Assembly (NCBI GenBank): GCA_038496675.1
Contig: CM076666.1
Span: 9,242,729-9,306,728 of the forward strand
From: Rachycentron canadum
Lineage: Eukaryota; Chordata; Actinopteri; Carangiformes; Rachycentridae
Direction of reading: 5' to 3'
Length of the DNA stretch: 64,000 bases
The translations under genes were made by a program, and so were the position numbers. This document shows positions 51,880 to 63,732 of this stretch, piece by piece. Every line of letters starts with the position of its first letter. Position 1 is the stretch's first letter. The notes below the pieces were generated by a model. It searched no databases. It saw only the letters and a list, made by a program, of their open reading frames with translations, and was not told the DNA's origin.

Positions 51880-54008
51880 TACAAAAAAAAAAAAAAAAAA
51901 AAAAGGAGAAATTTTCCTCTGTGACACGAAGGGTATGGAGTATATTTTAAATCTAGATAAGACAAACTTTGAGCTCCTCACTGAAGTGGCATAAAGGCTA
52001 CAGCCACTTTCAAGACACATGCTGGTGCAGCTACTGAGGGACAGATTCAGATTTCTTATGTTTGAGTGGTGCATATGTCCAGATAAATCTCTAGTTTGCA
52101 TTCTATCAAATGACCACAAAGTAAATGCCACAAAGACAACCTGGCACAGCCGTCCTGTTTGCTCTGTTGTATAGTCCGGCCTCAACAGCTTGTTGCAGGA
52201 ACAGAGAAAGAAAAGGCACCAGTGTTGTCAGTGGGTATCAGCAAATAATGTATGTTCTTATAAAATTACCGATTTAATTTCCATGAGTCAATAACTGATC
52301 GAATTACAATGATGGGGGGGTAGACTTTGGATGAAATGACCACATTAGGTCAACATGTACAACTGGTGACAAAGGTCATGTATAGACACTACTTCATTTT
52401 AAACCAAAGAAGTAGGGGGAAACTTAAATTAGCACATTTTTCCTTCAGCTCAATCATTTATAATAGGCAATTTCATTATGACAGACAAAATAACTCCTTA
52501 TTCATTCTGGGAGTTCTCATCTTAGCTCACGGCTTGGCTCACACCCACAACAACGTGTAGGAGTCATTCCGAAAAGTTAGCAGATGAACTCGAGAACACT
52601 CGCAGTAACTTCAGCCAAAACTGAAGAAGTCCATTATATGAATAACTGAACTCCCCTGGACAGTATCAGCCAAGTTTGGGAACACACACAGCTGAATCAC
52701 CTCCTTCACAAAGTGAGGGTTTGAGCTGTGTCATGCTTGCACAGATTTGTCTGGAGCATCACAGGAGCTGGTACCTACAACCAAACTCGAGAAATAGTGA
52801 ATGTCTTAACAGGGATCCTGACTGAGTCGCTATTGAATCCATCAAAGACGATGACAGGATTGTTTTATAGCCTCAGTCACCTGAGGTAATTTTTTCAGCT
52901 GACAATTCTCAATCCTGAGCAAGTATTGACGCTTCCAGCAGGTACAGCATTTTCCCATCGGGTGAAGACTCTCAACTAACCGGTTCTCAGCTTTTGAACA
53001 GCAAGACGCAGTCATAAATCATGCTGCTTTTACTGCCCTCAGTTTGGCTACCCAAAACAAAAGGGTGGAGGTTGCTCAGACACCTTTAAGACAAACTGGA
53101 GGTGACAGGAAAAAGGTAAGGCATGGCTTGGCATGTGTCACACCTTCCAAGAGGGAACCAATGGTCTTTTCTTGTAATCTATAGCTGTCAAACAGAATGA
53201 ATCCAGGACAGAATGAACAACTAAATGAATTTTACTGTTATCTGTAGATCCACCATGTGAACCTCAAACACCACCTTCTATTAATGAACGTGGAGACCAA
53301 CGCCGGCTCAGAAAATAGATCCCCAAGAAAGCAAATGGCCTGGATACAGTTTCAGCTGCAGCCCTGAAGCAGCCATATTGGGCCTGAGGGTCAGGACCCC
53401 TCACGGACATAGTGATTTCAGAGTGCCAAGAAAAGCTCAGGAACAGAGGGGTGGGAAAAAGAAAATCTAAAATTAGATAACTTCTCTTCACGATTGTCTC
53501 CGTTTTAGTTTTTCCTCTAGACATGACTTTTGGTGTCTTCTCTGATAGATAAATAAAGCAGAAAAGGGAAAATCTCACTTTGGCTGAACTGGTCCACACT
53601 CGATTTTCTTTACTGTGCACCAGCATTAGCTGTTAATGGAGATCACTTCAGGAGCCTAAGCGTTTACTCATTCATTTTACACTAATCTAGTCCTCAAGAA
53701 GATATTTACAAAAAGATAACAGAATCACACAGTGTACATTAAGTCCATTTTTGATTAAAAAAAAATCTCTATTCATTTTTTAAAAATTTACTTACAGATT
53801 AAAAAAGCAGAACACCGACGTTCCAAAAACTCACAAATCAAAAGATCTTTAGTCCCGAAGACTAACATCCAGACTCACAATTATCATCAGTGTGTCAGGG
53901 TAAACTTTGAGATGGTAGGTCAACATTCATAAATAGAGTGAGTCTACATTCGACGTGTAATAAATACCTTTTGTGATGTGCAATTTTTCACGATGAAGAG
54001 ATTACCTT
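51880..54008. other. Intergenic between hook3 and rnf170
   Basis: No gene is recognisable. ORFs here are short, lack splice signals and show no family similarity. The rnf170 3' UTR probably ends at its right edge. Confidence 0.6.
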
Positions 54009-54014
54009 TTTATT
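54009..54014 (-). terminator. rnf170: Possible rnf170 polyadenylation signal
   Basis: AATAAA on the minus strand, 720 bases after the rnf170 stop codon. It would give a 3' UTR of normal length. Confidence 0.4.
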
Positions 54015-54733
54015 TCTTAAATAAAAATCTGACATTTGTTAAGTCATTATGTATCAGACAGGTTGTCTTGTGCTTCTTCGGTTCTCACGGACACATGCAG
54101 GTTTCACTAGATTTGATGAAATGTTACAACTAAAATGATTCACTGTCATTCTGAATATGCAAAGTCCCTGGTTACTTCAATAAGTGCACTATCAGTGTAG
54201 CCGACCAAACAGGCTTCGCTTCAGCAAGATGGTTCTTGGAACACTCCTTTGTCTGGCAGGTGACAACTTGGACGCAGCAGGCAGCCAACTTCAAAAGCAT
54301 ATAATTAGAGACAGAACATTCAATTTGACATTATAGTACAATATTGTCTCCATTACAATGGATGGTATGCACGATAATAAATCGACTGCTTTTGGCAATG
54401 CTGTCAAAGAACTGGCTGACAGAATAACCAGCCACTCAGTGAGAGCCGTCCTTGACAAAGTGTCAGTGTCTGATTCTTCATTACATCCTTCCACCTCTTT
54501 CTTTATGTTGTATAGTTGTTGGCTTTGATCTCATTTGACCCATGACCCAATAATGATGAATTACAAATATCAATCAACACTCAGCACCAAGTCTTTAGCC
54601 AGTTCCTCTCCGGTGACGAACCATCAATAACAATGAACATTTATTCAGTGTTTTCCTGCCCCCCTCTGCAGCTGAGTTCACTTCTCCCCGAGCCTGACAC
54701 GGGCAGGCTAAGGCATCCTTTATGAGTGATCAC

Positions 54734-57700
54734 CTAGCCATTCAGTCTCTGTGTAACCACCTCTCTGTACATGATAGAGATGTACACAAAGAGGAGCAAG
54801 ATTACAAAGAAATCATCCATGAATCCTAGGAGGCCGAAAAGCGCCTCGGGGAGGATGTCGAGAGGCGAGGCCAGGTAGGTGATTGCGCCGACTAGGCAGA
54901 GAAGAATTCGAATCCTGAACATCCAGAAGAGGCCACCAACAGTGAACATCTCTCTAAAGGCATGACGAAGCAGGGTGGGCACATCTCGCAGCCTGTCCAT
55001 GAACTGAGGAGACAGAGGAGGAAATATGAGAAAAGTCTTAAGTCTAAATATACTCCCCTGAATTATAATGCACTCCACAAGTCAGTATATCATTTGCATA
55101 CTTTTATCTTTTACCAGCAGTGCTACACAGCACACACAGTTTGCAGGGAAATTGTTTCAATACTCAAAGTAATGGATGCTGTTTGTAAAATGTATGACAG
55201 ATGTAAATGTTTCTAGTAGCAACTTCAGCCTATTTTTATTTGAAGAATGAATGATGCTTCTCTAGTAATGGATGTGTACAAGTGATTTAAGTACTTGTGG
55301 CTAGAGGAGTGTTTCTCAAGCTTTTTCAGACCAAGGGCCACTTCAACACTAAACTCATGGACCACATAATTCCCAAACATCCCCAAAACCAACAGGGCTA
55401 CTCCTTCAGTAGTATTATGGTGAGCTTGCATGGAAAACTATGGTATGGTATGGAGTTTTTTTTTTTTTTTGTTTTTTTCTTTAATGTCTTTATTGGATAG
55501 GTGAGTGACAAAATAGAAACACAAAATTAGAAAAGCAAAGCAGCAGAGATTCCAGCAGACCGGCAATTGAACCAGGGTCTCAAAATAATGAGGAATTTGC
55601 CTTGTCCTGGCAACTATCCTTTCATCATTATGAGAAACAGGGCTTGAGCCTCCCCAACTGTTGGACAACAAATGGCGCACTTCATCATACTTATCGCTCA
55701 CATCTCTGAACACTGGCCAGATGTCATCAAATGCACAACAAGTCTCAGTCATGGTGACTACGTTATAATAAAACTTATGTGTGTGTGTGTGTACTCGTCT
55801 GTTTGTGTCCGTTGTGTTGGGGGTTTTAGTTGATTGTCTTTTCATTGATCTGGTCTTAAGCCAGTAGGCTGTCAGTCTCAGGCAGAGAAACACTACTTTA
55901 AACATGATATTTCAACAATTTTACTGGCAGACCACCTGGGGTTGCTTGCGGACCACTGGTGGTCCATGGACACAACACATTGATGAACTAGGTTTGAGTA
56001 TACTCACAGATCTTGGCTGACCCGAAAACCTGCGGTTATAATCGTTGATATCTCGTAATATAAGGAGAGGTTCTGCCTCACCATCCTGGACCCTCTGAGG
56101 ATTGGCGTTCTCATGAAACAGTGGGAAGAGCAATGTTACCTGGGAAAGGAGAAAAACTCAATACAAGACCACGCTGATGCTAAAAAGGAACCATGTGGAT
56201 TAAATGTGCATTGACAGACATATTTCAATGACTAAGATTGTTTACCCAGAGATGAAACATGACATCAAGCTTGCTATCTGAGGAGGGTTGAGGACTACAA
56301 TAACTACTGTCAGACACAAATATCACTTCATTTTTTTGAAGTTTTTCTGACCATGACTTTGACAATAACAGAAAACAAAAGCTATTCCAAACCAAGAGAC
56401 AGACAAGGACAACTCTTAATAAATGAGGGATTAGCTATAAAATATTTATCTGAATGAATTAATTTGCAAGCAAGAGTCAATGACAGGTACCAGAATGCCT
56501 ATAAAAATGTCTATGCTATGAAAAAATTGATTAAATTAATGTAAAAAATAAAAGTCTCAGGTAAACTACTGTGACAGTCAAGATTTATTATATGCTTTAC
56601 CATTTGTCTGCAGATAGGGCAGTTAATAGCTCCCAGCCAGGTGCCATACCTCCAGTAGGCTATAATGCAGGAGCCTATGCAGGAAAAAGACAGTACAGTA
56701 CAGCACAGCATACAAATAAAATAACTAACATATGCAATGATTACTTTACATTTTGAATTCTATATGAATACTGCTTATTATCCTAAGTTAAGTCAGCTTA
56801 TAGGAGCAGCTATTCTTTATAATGCACAGGTATTTCTAGGATGCATATAGTCGTCTTACCACAGAAAAGGTGTCCACAGTTAGTTTCCACAGGGAGAACA
56901 GCCTGTTGTAAACACACGGGACAAGACATGTCTGTGTAATACTGCTGTCTGGCCTCCGCTTGAGGATTTTCATCCTGACAGAAAGAAAGCAAACATTTCA
57001 GCAAACAATACTGTCATATGGTTTCAAATGTTACCTTCCAAAATATAATCCTAACAATTCAGACAGATTTTTAAGTATTTTTGTTGTGTTGTTTGTATTT
57101 TATCTTTGTCGACCATATTCAATTAGTGAGGCTAAAGCTGAATTTGCATGCATACCTGCTCTGTCTGGAGCTGTTGTCTGACGGCTCGAACGTGCTCCTG
57201 ATTCTCTGGGTGGATGTTCTGCTCCTCTTGTCTGCAAAGGACAAAGGGCAGATATTTGGCATCAATACCGTTCGGCTGAAGCTGTAAACGTGTAACTGCG
57301 TGGAAACCTGTGTCCTGTGTTTTTGGCCGTGCAAAAGAACGGGATTTGCAAATGATTTGATATGCAAAAACAAAAACCAAAGTTCCAGTGACTGTATTAT
57401 TATTTGGCTTCCAGAAACAATTTTAATGTGTCCGCTTGGCCTCTGCTGACTATGAGAGGTACATAAGGTTGCTAGTACAGTTTATTTTGAATTATAGGAA
57501 ACAATAAATGAACTGAACTAGATTGGCCTACAGCAAGGACATAAATGAATCAAACTAATCAATAAGAGACTGAGCAAGCAGCAAAGCTTTGATGTTTAAT
57601 ATAACTATTGTTATACTGTTACTGTGTTGTTGTTACTATTGTTAATATTACTATTGTACCAGATCAGGCTACTAGAAAAGATGACTTATTTTCATACTGA

Positions 57701-57934
57701 CTTTTTCCAACATTTGAGGCAACTTGGCCTGAACAATGCTAATAAAGCCTGTGGTTTTGTGATACATTCATTTCAGCCTGAACTCGCTGCTTACCTGCAG
57801 AGCAGAGTGAGGAGGCCTGCGAGGAAGGTGATGCTGAGCACGACAACAAATAAGACCTGGTTGCTGACGCCTTCGATGAGAGTGTCCTCATCTTGGATCA
57901 AGTAGTCCAAGTCCTCACATTGGCCGTCCTCCAT
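54734..57934 (-). CDS. rnf170: rnf170, ER-membrane RING E3 ubiquitin ligase, complete
   Basis: RNF170 is an endoplasmic-reticulum ubiquitin ligase that marks activated IP3 receptors for degradation. Coding exons, 5' to 3': 57795-57934, 57156-57231, 56860-56974, 56601-56674, 56008-56139, 54734-55003. They total 807 bases and 268 residues (human 258). The start MEDGQCEDLD leads to a first membrane segment (about residues 27-46, VLFVVVLSITFLAGLLTLLC). A complete RING follows: C90-x2-C93, C105-x-H107, C110-x2-C113, C129-x2-C132. After INDYNRRFSGQPRS comes the C-terminal DUF1232-type pair of hydrophobic segments (LLCLVGAITYLASPLD and FFVILLLFVYISIMY). All borders are GT-AG. An upstream ATG (57942-57944) is in another frame and stops after ten codons. 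Tandem with hook3 on the same strand, as its neighbour HOOK3 is in human. Confidence 0.96.
55290..56000. mobile_element. Degraded interspersed repeat in rnf170 intron 5, with nested insert
   Basis: The left part (55303-55400) carries GTGTTTCTCAAGCTTTTTCA and 'ggaccac' phrases. The right part (55920-55980) carries GGACCACTGGTGGTCCATGG. This resembles DNA-transposon-derived repeats whose ends read 'GTGTTTCTCAA'. The middle (55455-55900) begins with a T run and includes a B-box-like word on the minus strand (GGTTCAATTGCC, near 55575), as in a SINE. A 155-codon minus-strand ORF across it is fortuitous. Confidence 0.4.
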
Positions 57935-57959
57935 CACCCACACTCATAGTCTACAACAC
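57935..57959 (-). other. rnf170: rnf170 5' UTR part of exon 2
   Basis: A TTTTTATTTGCCTAG acceptor ends at 57960, just upstream of the start codon. This implies that the coding start lies in the second exon and that a noncoding first exon exists further right. Confidence 0.5.
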
Positions 57960-58959
57960 TAGGCAAATAAAAAGAGGTCAGTAAGAGAATAGGCTATTCT
58001 CTTTCCTATCGGTAAGATCTACATAGAAAGAAGATCAAATGTGCATTAGCAAAATACTATTTTATTTTTTTTACTATCTAAACTATGGCACATTGAAACG
58101 GCATTTTTAAAAACAGATGTCATCGTTAACTACAATCTAAATAATGCAATCCACCGATTTCTACACTAAATAATGCATCTAGATTTTCCACTGAACTGAG
58201 CCACATACAAAACCTTGCTGTGGCCAATGTGCCACAACAATGATGCCTAAAGTTACAACGATTCAAGTCCTCACTGAGTGTGAATTCCATTTTTGTCATT
58301 TGGTCACTTGAACGAAAATGTCTCGGCAAATGTAAAAGTGTGAAAACAAGTGGCACTCTAATATTAAGCTACAGACTATATGACCTGACTTACATGAACA
58401 AGCTAAACATTAGTGGGTCTTATCGCTAGCACATCTACCAAACTAGGCAACACCGTCGGACAGTTTCACTTTTACATTACCAAGCATACTCATGAGCTAA
58501 GAGCACATTACGTCTCAGCTGATGTTTGCTATTCCGACACTGTCGGTCTGCCGCGATCTCACAGTTCAGTTACCCCTCTTCCCACCGCTAGCCAAGTTTA
58601 GCGTTAGCACTGACTCGCTAATAACGCGCCGTAATTCATTAATAAATACTGCTGACGTTGATGGCCAACGTTGTGTCGTTTCGCCTTTGGCAGCCCCTCC
58701 AGTGGTGGACGGAAACTAGAGTTATTAAACACCGATAAGAGACAAATGGCCGGCGACGCTAAAAGCTCAGCTCAACCGAGTTATCAGCGCTTGTAAATCA
58801 GAAACTTAGCCCGATTAGCCAAAAGCTCTTGGGTCTTTTGGGTCGCTACGTTTAGCTGCCAAAGAGTCGCGGTACGCAAGAGCACAATCGCGCTACCAGT
58901 GTCTATGTAAACCACCAACTACACAATCAGTGACAGTAAGACGTGACACACAACCTCAC

Positions 58960-59030
58960 CTACCCACACAGGAAGTCCACCTTTGCCTAAAGGCTTAACC
59001 CTTCAGCTCTATTCATGCCAATCATCATGG
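58960..59030 (-). other. rnf170: Inferred rnf170 noncoding exon 1 and promoter
   Basis: The minus strand carries CTTCCTGTGTGGGTAG followed by GTGAGG, an ETS-type promoter word next to a good splice donor (58954-58959). It pairs with the acceptor at 57960 to give an intron of about 1 kb. The right limit is a guess. About 650 bases separate it from the gpn3 start, so the two genes are divergent neighbours. Confidence 0.4.
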
Positions 59031-59479
59031 AAAATAGTAATAATTGAGAGCCTGCCGGTCACTCTGTGAGCGAGTAGCTAGTTGCTTGGTTTCTTATGCA
59101 TTTTGTTTCAGTTTGTTACTTCCCCTTCTTTTTCTTCTTCTGGGCTTTTTCATCTGACGCCTCTATTTCTACTGCCTCACCCCACTGAAGTTGGTGGATA
59201 GTAGTAAAAAAAAAAAAAAAAAAGTAAAAAAAAGTAAAATAAATAGATCTAGATCTGAAAGGCCCCACATTTGCATAAAACAGTTTAAAGTTTTAACATA
59301 ATCTGCAACAGCACCCTCGACCCCATCAGCCCTGAGCCACAGGTGACCTGTTTGGTCAGAGAGGTTAATTCTGTTTTTCTCGGCTCCATATGAAATAGCG
59401 TTAAAGTCCGAATAGCCGAGTTGCCTTTTGATCCTCACCTCAAAGAGCAGCAGCTGAATAAATCAGTGCATGAGAGCAA

Positions 59480-59677
59480 CACACCGACCAGCCCTCTTTT
59501 ATTAGTCCCACACTCTGATCGGCAGGTGGCAGTGGTGAGCGGTGGACGTCTTTTTAGAGCAGAAGAAGAAGTGGAACCGAGGGGAGGTGGGGAGAAACCA
59601 GCTTGTAAAATACAGCTAGCCACAGCAAGCGAGTAAAGTGACTTAAATCTACCTCCTCGCGTTTTCACTGGGGCAAA
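59480..59677 (+). promoter_or_regulatory. gpn3: gpn3 promoter and 5' UTR
   Basis: G-rich sequence with GGCAGTGG and GGGGAGGTGGGG elements lies directly before the start codon. No TATA box is seen. The transcription start is not placed. Confidence 0.35.
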
Positions 59678-61350
59678 ATGCCTCGCTACGCACAGATAGT
59701 GATGGGCCCGGCGGGCAGCGGTAAGGTAGGTCACCGGCCACTCACTTAAACTCACCGAGGGGCCTTGTTAGTGCTATTCAGGCTAAAAGCGCGATGCTAA
59801 GGCATGAGGCTGCCTCGTATTCCACATAGACCAAGCTCAGGTGACATCTGCCTTTTATTGAGTTATTGCTGGAGTTGGTTTTGTTCTTTGTTCCAGAGTA
59901 CCTACTGCTCCACCATGGTCCAGCATTTAGAGACCCTAACCCGCTCGGTTCAGGTGGTCAATCTGGACCCAGCAGCTGAGCACTTTGACTACCCTGTCAT
60001 GGCAGGTGACTACAAGTCTGTTTTCTTGCTCCACAAATGGATAATCACAGTTGACTGCAAAGTTATGGGTATGAACCAGAACAGAGGGGATAATCCACGG
60101 GCTGTGGTTAAAATAAGAGGTTCATAACATGCGCCTAATGTATTTAAATGGTGTTTTAGATCTACTTTAAAACACAAGCACTGAAATGTGCTTTGCTATT
60201 ATTAGATAGACAGAAAGAGAGTATAGCTATATCACGTGCAACATAGCGACACACTAAACTTGCACAAACACACTTTCTCTAAATTGTAATAATGCAAATT
60301 AGTACAATACAATACACCATAAAAATTATACCAGAGAAAAATCAAATAATCATAAGACGTAAGAGTTGGACAATAATAAATGAGACTGGAGGATGTGCTT
60401 ATGTAATGTTATTTGCTGTAGTTGTATAGTTATAAAGTTAAAGCTATAGTTATTTGCTACAGTTTTATATAGGTATGGCTATAAAGAATGCAATTCTTTC
60501 TTTGAGCGTGTTTCTATTGCTTGAGAGGAGAGGGGTAAAATGTTAGTAAGATAAATGCGTTAGCCCACATGACGGCTCCTTGTTTCTCTGTCCTCAGACA
60601 TCCGTGAGCTCATCCAGGTAGATGATGTGATGGAGGATGATTCTCTCAGATTTGGCCCAAACGGAGGCCTGGTCTTCTGCATGGAGTACTTTGCCAACAA
60701 CTTTGACTGGCTGGAGGAAAGCTTGGGTCATGTGGAAGATGACTACGTATTGTTTGACTGCCCAGGTGAATGTCCTGGCAGAGGCAGGCTGAGGCCAGTG
60801 CAGGGCTAGCTTAGGGGGTTCACACACTTCTCCTGGTGCTTATGTGTTGTGAAGGAGGTGTAGCGGAGAGATTTGATTGGTGCTAAGATGGGAGGGCATC
60901 TCATCTGTGAACAGGCAGTGTGGTGCAGCTTTGACAAATTGTTGTTTTTGCAGGTCAAATTGAACTTTATACACACCTCCCTGTAATGAGGCAGCTGGTG
61001 GAGCAGCTTCAGCAGTGGGAGTTCCGGGTGTGCGGTGTCTTCCTTGTTGACTCCCAGTTCATGGTGGAGTCTTTTAAGGTAATCTTTTAAATATTTCAAT
61101 CTGTTCATTGAGTCATCATGTTTGTTTTTTTAAAAATGGAACCTATTTCTGCAATGGACTTTGCTTAACGTAGCAATGGCAGTAAACCTGCACTCTACTG
61201 ATTTGAAGTCTTCCATCTTCTCTAACTACAGTTCATCTCAGGAGTCATGGCTGCCCTGAGTGCCATGGTGTCATTAGAGATTCCTCAAGTAAACATAATG
61301 ACCAAAATGGACCTGCTCAGTCCCAAAGCAAAGAAGGAAATTGAAAAGTA

Positions 61351-61381
<31 letters not shown>

Positions 61382-62073
61382 TAGTGTGTAACAGAACAGC
61401 AATGTTCAGTTTACACAAAACATGCAGCAATGATTCCCTATAATGTTTGTACTAGAATTCAAGTAAATGAAGGTACTAAAACATTAGTGTCACTGAATTG
61501 TCTTTTGAAATTGAACTGTATAGTATTTAAAGGCCTCATATTAAGAGAATGAATGCACATGAACTAGTTTTTTAGTCTGGAAACAGCTTGTTTTCTTTTT
61601 CACTAGGTATCTGGACCCAGACATGTACTCAATGATGGAAGATAATTCTGATACCATCAAAAGCACAAAGTTCAAGAAGCTGACTAAAGCTATCTGTGAT
61701 CTGGTAAGCGAGGCCCTTATTTGGATACAGCATTTCATTTTGAGTCAGAATATAGATTTTTATCTTTTTAATAGACAGTCCCTTTGCCTGTGTCCAGATC
61801 GATGACTACAGTATGGTGAGATTCCTGCCTTTTGACCGCACAGATGAGGAAGGTGTTAACATAGTACTGCAACACATCGACTTCTCTATACAATATGGAG
61901 AGGACCTGGAGGTCAAGGAGCCAAAGGTGAAGAAACGAACTAAAACAAAAACACAACATAATTAAACAACATGGTGTAATTACATTGCATCTTTTCCTTT
62001 TCTACAGGAAGATGAGGAGGAGCCTGCTAACCTAAACTACGATGAGATTTTTCAAGGCAAAGTCGACAGCTGA
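59678..62073 (+). CDS. gpn3: gpn3, GPN-loop GTPase 3, complete
   Basis: GPN3 is a small GTPase that works with GPN1 in assembly and nuclear import of RNA polymerase II. Exons: 59678-59725, 59897-60005, 60598-60765, 60954-61078, 61232-61347, 61607-61703, 61798-61926, 62008-62073. They total 858 bases and 285 residues (human 284), with GT-AG borders and consistent phases. Motifs: P-loop GPAGSGKST (residues 10-18, split by intron 1), the family-defining Gly-Pro-Asn loop in RFGPNGG (exon 3), switch-II-type DCPGQIEL, and guanine-specificity TKMD. The acidic tail ends EIFQGKVDS. The start MPRYAQIVM has GCAAA before the ATG. A (TA)n repeat begins a few bases after the intron 5 donor. Arpc3 follows in the same direction. 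Confidence 0.97.
61353..61381. repeat. (TA)n microsatellite next to gpn3 intron 5 donor
   Basis: Uninterrupted TA repeat beginning about six bases inside the intron, directly after GTAAGT. Confidence 0.95.
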
Positions 62074-62314
62074 ACAGTCATGCATCTTCAGAGATTATCA
62101 AGCCCAGGTGGAGAATGGCATGTGACTGCAGGGACACTGACAAACGGACATGTGTGAAAAACACTTACTCTGTGGATCATGAATACCTTGTGTCATGCAT
62201 GTTTTGTTTTTGTGAGCCACTTTGAGGACTCAAGACATTTGTTATTTAAATCCATTCGTTTATCAATATTTTAGGACCATGCTTAAAGAGTTATTAAATA
62301 GATTTATATTTTTA

Positions 62315-62320
62315 AATAAA
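62315..62320 (+). terminator. gpn3: gpn3 polyadenylation signal
   Basis: AATAAA 242 bases after the gpn3 stop codon and about 210 bases before the arpc3 start codon. This fixes a short 3' UTR and a compact gene boundary. Confidence 0.7.
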
Positions 62321-62359
62321 ATACTCCACAAAACATATACTTCGTGCCTGTAATTCTGA

Positions 62360-62529
62360 AGAAATCGAGTGCGTGTGTTTTGTGTTAGCGCCCTCACGTG
62401 GTCGCTGCGCCGCATGACACGTGGCCACTTCCTGTAAAGCGAAAGGGTGGGACAGGCGGAAGCAGCGTCCTGCGGTGCTAGTATTTTTTTCTGTCGCTGA
62501 GCAGTTTGACTGATTATTTATCACTCAAC
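62360..62529 (+). promoter_or_regulatory. arpc3: arpc3 promoter and 5' UTR
   Basis: A compact CpG-containing promoter with two ETS-type words (ACTTCCTG near 62427 and GGCGGAAG near 62455), a CACGTG E-box (62395-62400) and a pyrimidine-rich start region (TTTTTTTCTGTCGCTG) shortly before the ATG. No TATA box is seen. This suits a highly and broadly expressed gene. Confidence 0.5.
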
Positions 62530-63732
62530 ATGCCGGTGAGTTCGACTTTTCGTGGCAACTGACGAACAGAGTCGTGTATTTTGTGGTTCCGAGCAAAAAT
62601 AAAGCCGCAGAAACTCCAGTGGGTGACACAAGGCCCTCTGAAGTTGACGCTAGCGCTGATGACGAGTCTCGTTAGCATAGCTGGCTAGCAACGTTAGCAT
62701 TTGGTTGCAATTTAACGATGATGAAAATGTTAGAAGACAATAATTTGCTACTGTAACATAGCTGTTAATGCTTATTAGTTCTGTATCTCTGAAATATGTT
62801 GTTTGCCGTGATGATAGCATTGGTGTTTAGCAGAGGTGCCGATAGCAGTGATGTCACTGATGCTATCGAACAGAAATGTTCCCAGTAAATTATTGGCGAC
62901 AACTTATTTTCATCTCCTTTTAAGGCGTATCACTCAAACCTGATGATCCCTGAAACCAGGCTGGTGGGGAACATGGCTCTGCTCCCCCTCAAAACTCAGT
63001 TCAAAGGACCAGCCAGAGGAGACGGTAGGGTCGTATGGTGATTTTTAACTACCCCAAACTGCAGCCAGCCCTTCTCTACACCAAAAACATGCACGTTGTG
63101 TTTTTGATTGCTTAGTTTGGCTGTTTCAGTCAGTTTTGTACAGGCTTCAATTCTTTGTTATGACACGTTGCTCATTTCCTGATACATGTATCCCCTTCTC
63201 TTCCATATATGGCCTGAAGACTTCATCCTCAACTTCTTTATTTTTGTGACACTTACGTGTTCAGCATTTCAGTGTTTGTAAAGCTTGGAAGTGTATTGTA
63301 TAAAGATGTAATAATTTGATTAAGTAACAACCAGTAGGGCCAGGATTTGATGTGTTGCCACTGAATCAAAATAATTAGCACCTGACCTTTTAAGTTAATA
63401 TTAGTGTAATATTTGACATAAATGGTATTTGGCCACTTGGATTAGTTCCACAGCTACCTTCAGATCATAAGTGAATCTAATTTTGATTCACTTAACTATG
63501 TCACAAAATATATATGTAAGTACCAAAACAGGAAATAACTCTTCTAAGCATACGTTTCACAATACAAAGTTGATTCTTATATATATCATATGTTGTCCGA
63601 AATTGAGTCTTGCATTTATATATGTGTGTACCTATATATATGTTTTTCATTTCAGGCATAGAGTCAGACATCATTGATGAGGGTATCTACTACTTCAAAG
63701 CCAATGTTTTCTTCAAGAACTATGAAATCAAG
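62530..63732 (+). CDS. arpc3: arpc3 (Arp2/3 complex subunit 3, p21-Arc), 5' part
   Basis: ARPC3 is a core subunit of the Arp2/3 complex, which nucleates branched actin filaments. Three coding exons are present: 62530-62535 (only Met-Pro, then GTGAGT), 62925-63024 and 63656-63732. They join as MPAYHSNLMIPETRLVGN..., LLPLKTQFKGPARGDG, then DIIDEGIYYFKANVFFKNYE and IK at a GTAAGA donor. The match to vertebrate ARPC3 is near-continuous. About 61 of roughly 178 residues are in the window. The next exon (expected to start around NEADRTLIY) is not found before 64000, so it lies beyond the right edge. Very short first coding exons ending directly after Met-Pro are easily missed by ORF finders. Confidence 0.96.

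Noticed and set aside
55438..55905. 155-codon minus-strand ORF in rnf170 intron 5
   Set aside because: It lies wholly inside a degraded interspersed repeat, its C-terminus is a translated poly-A tract, and it resembles no protein I know.
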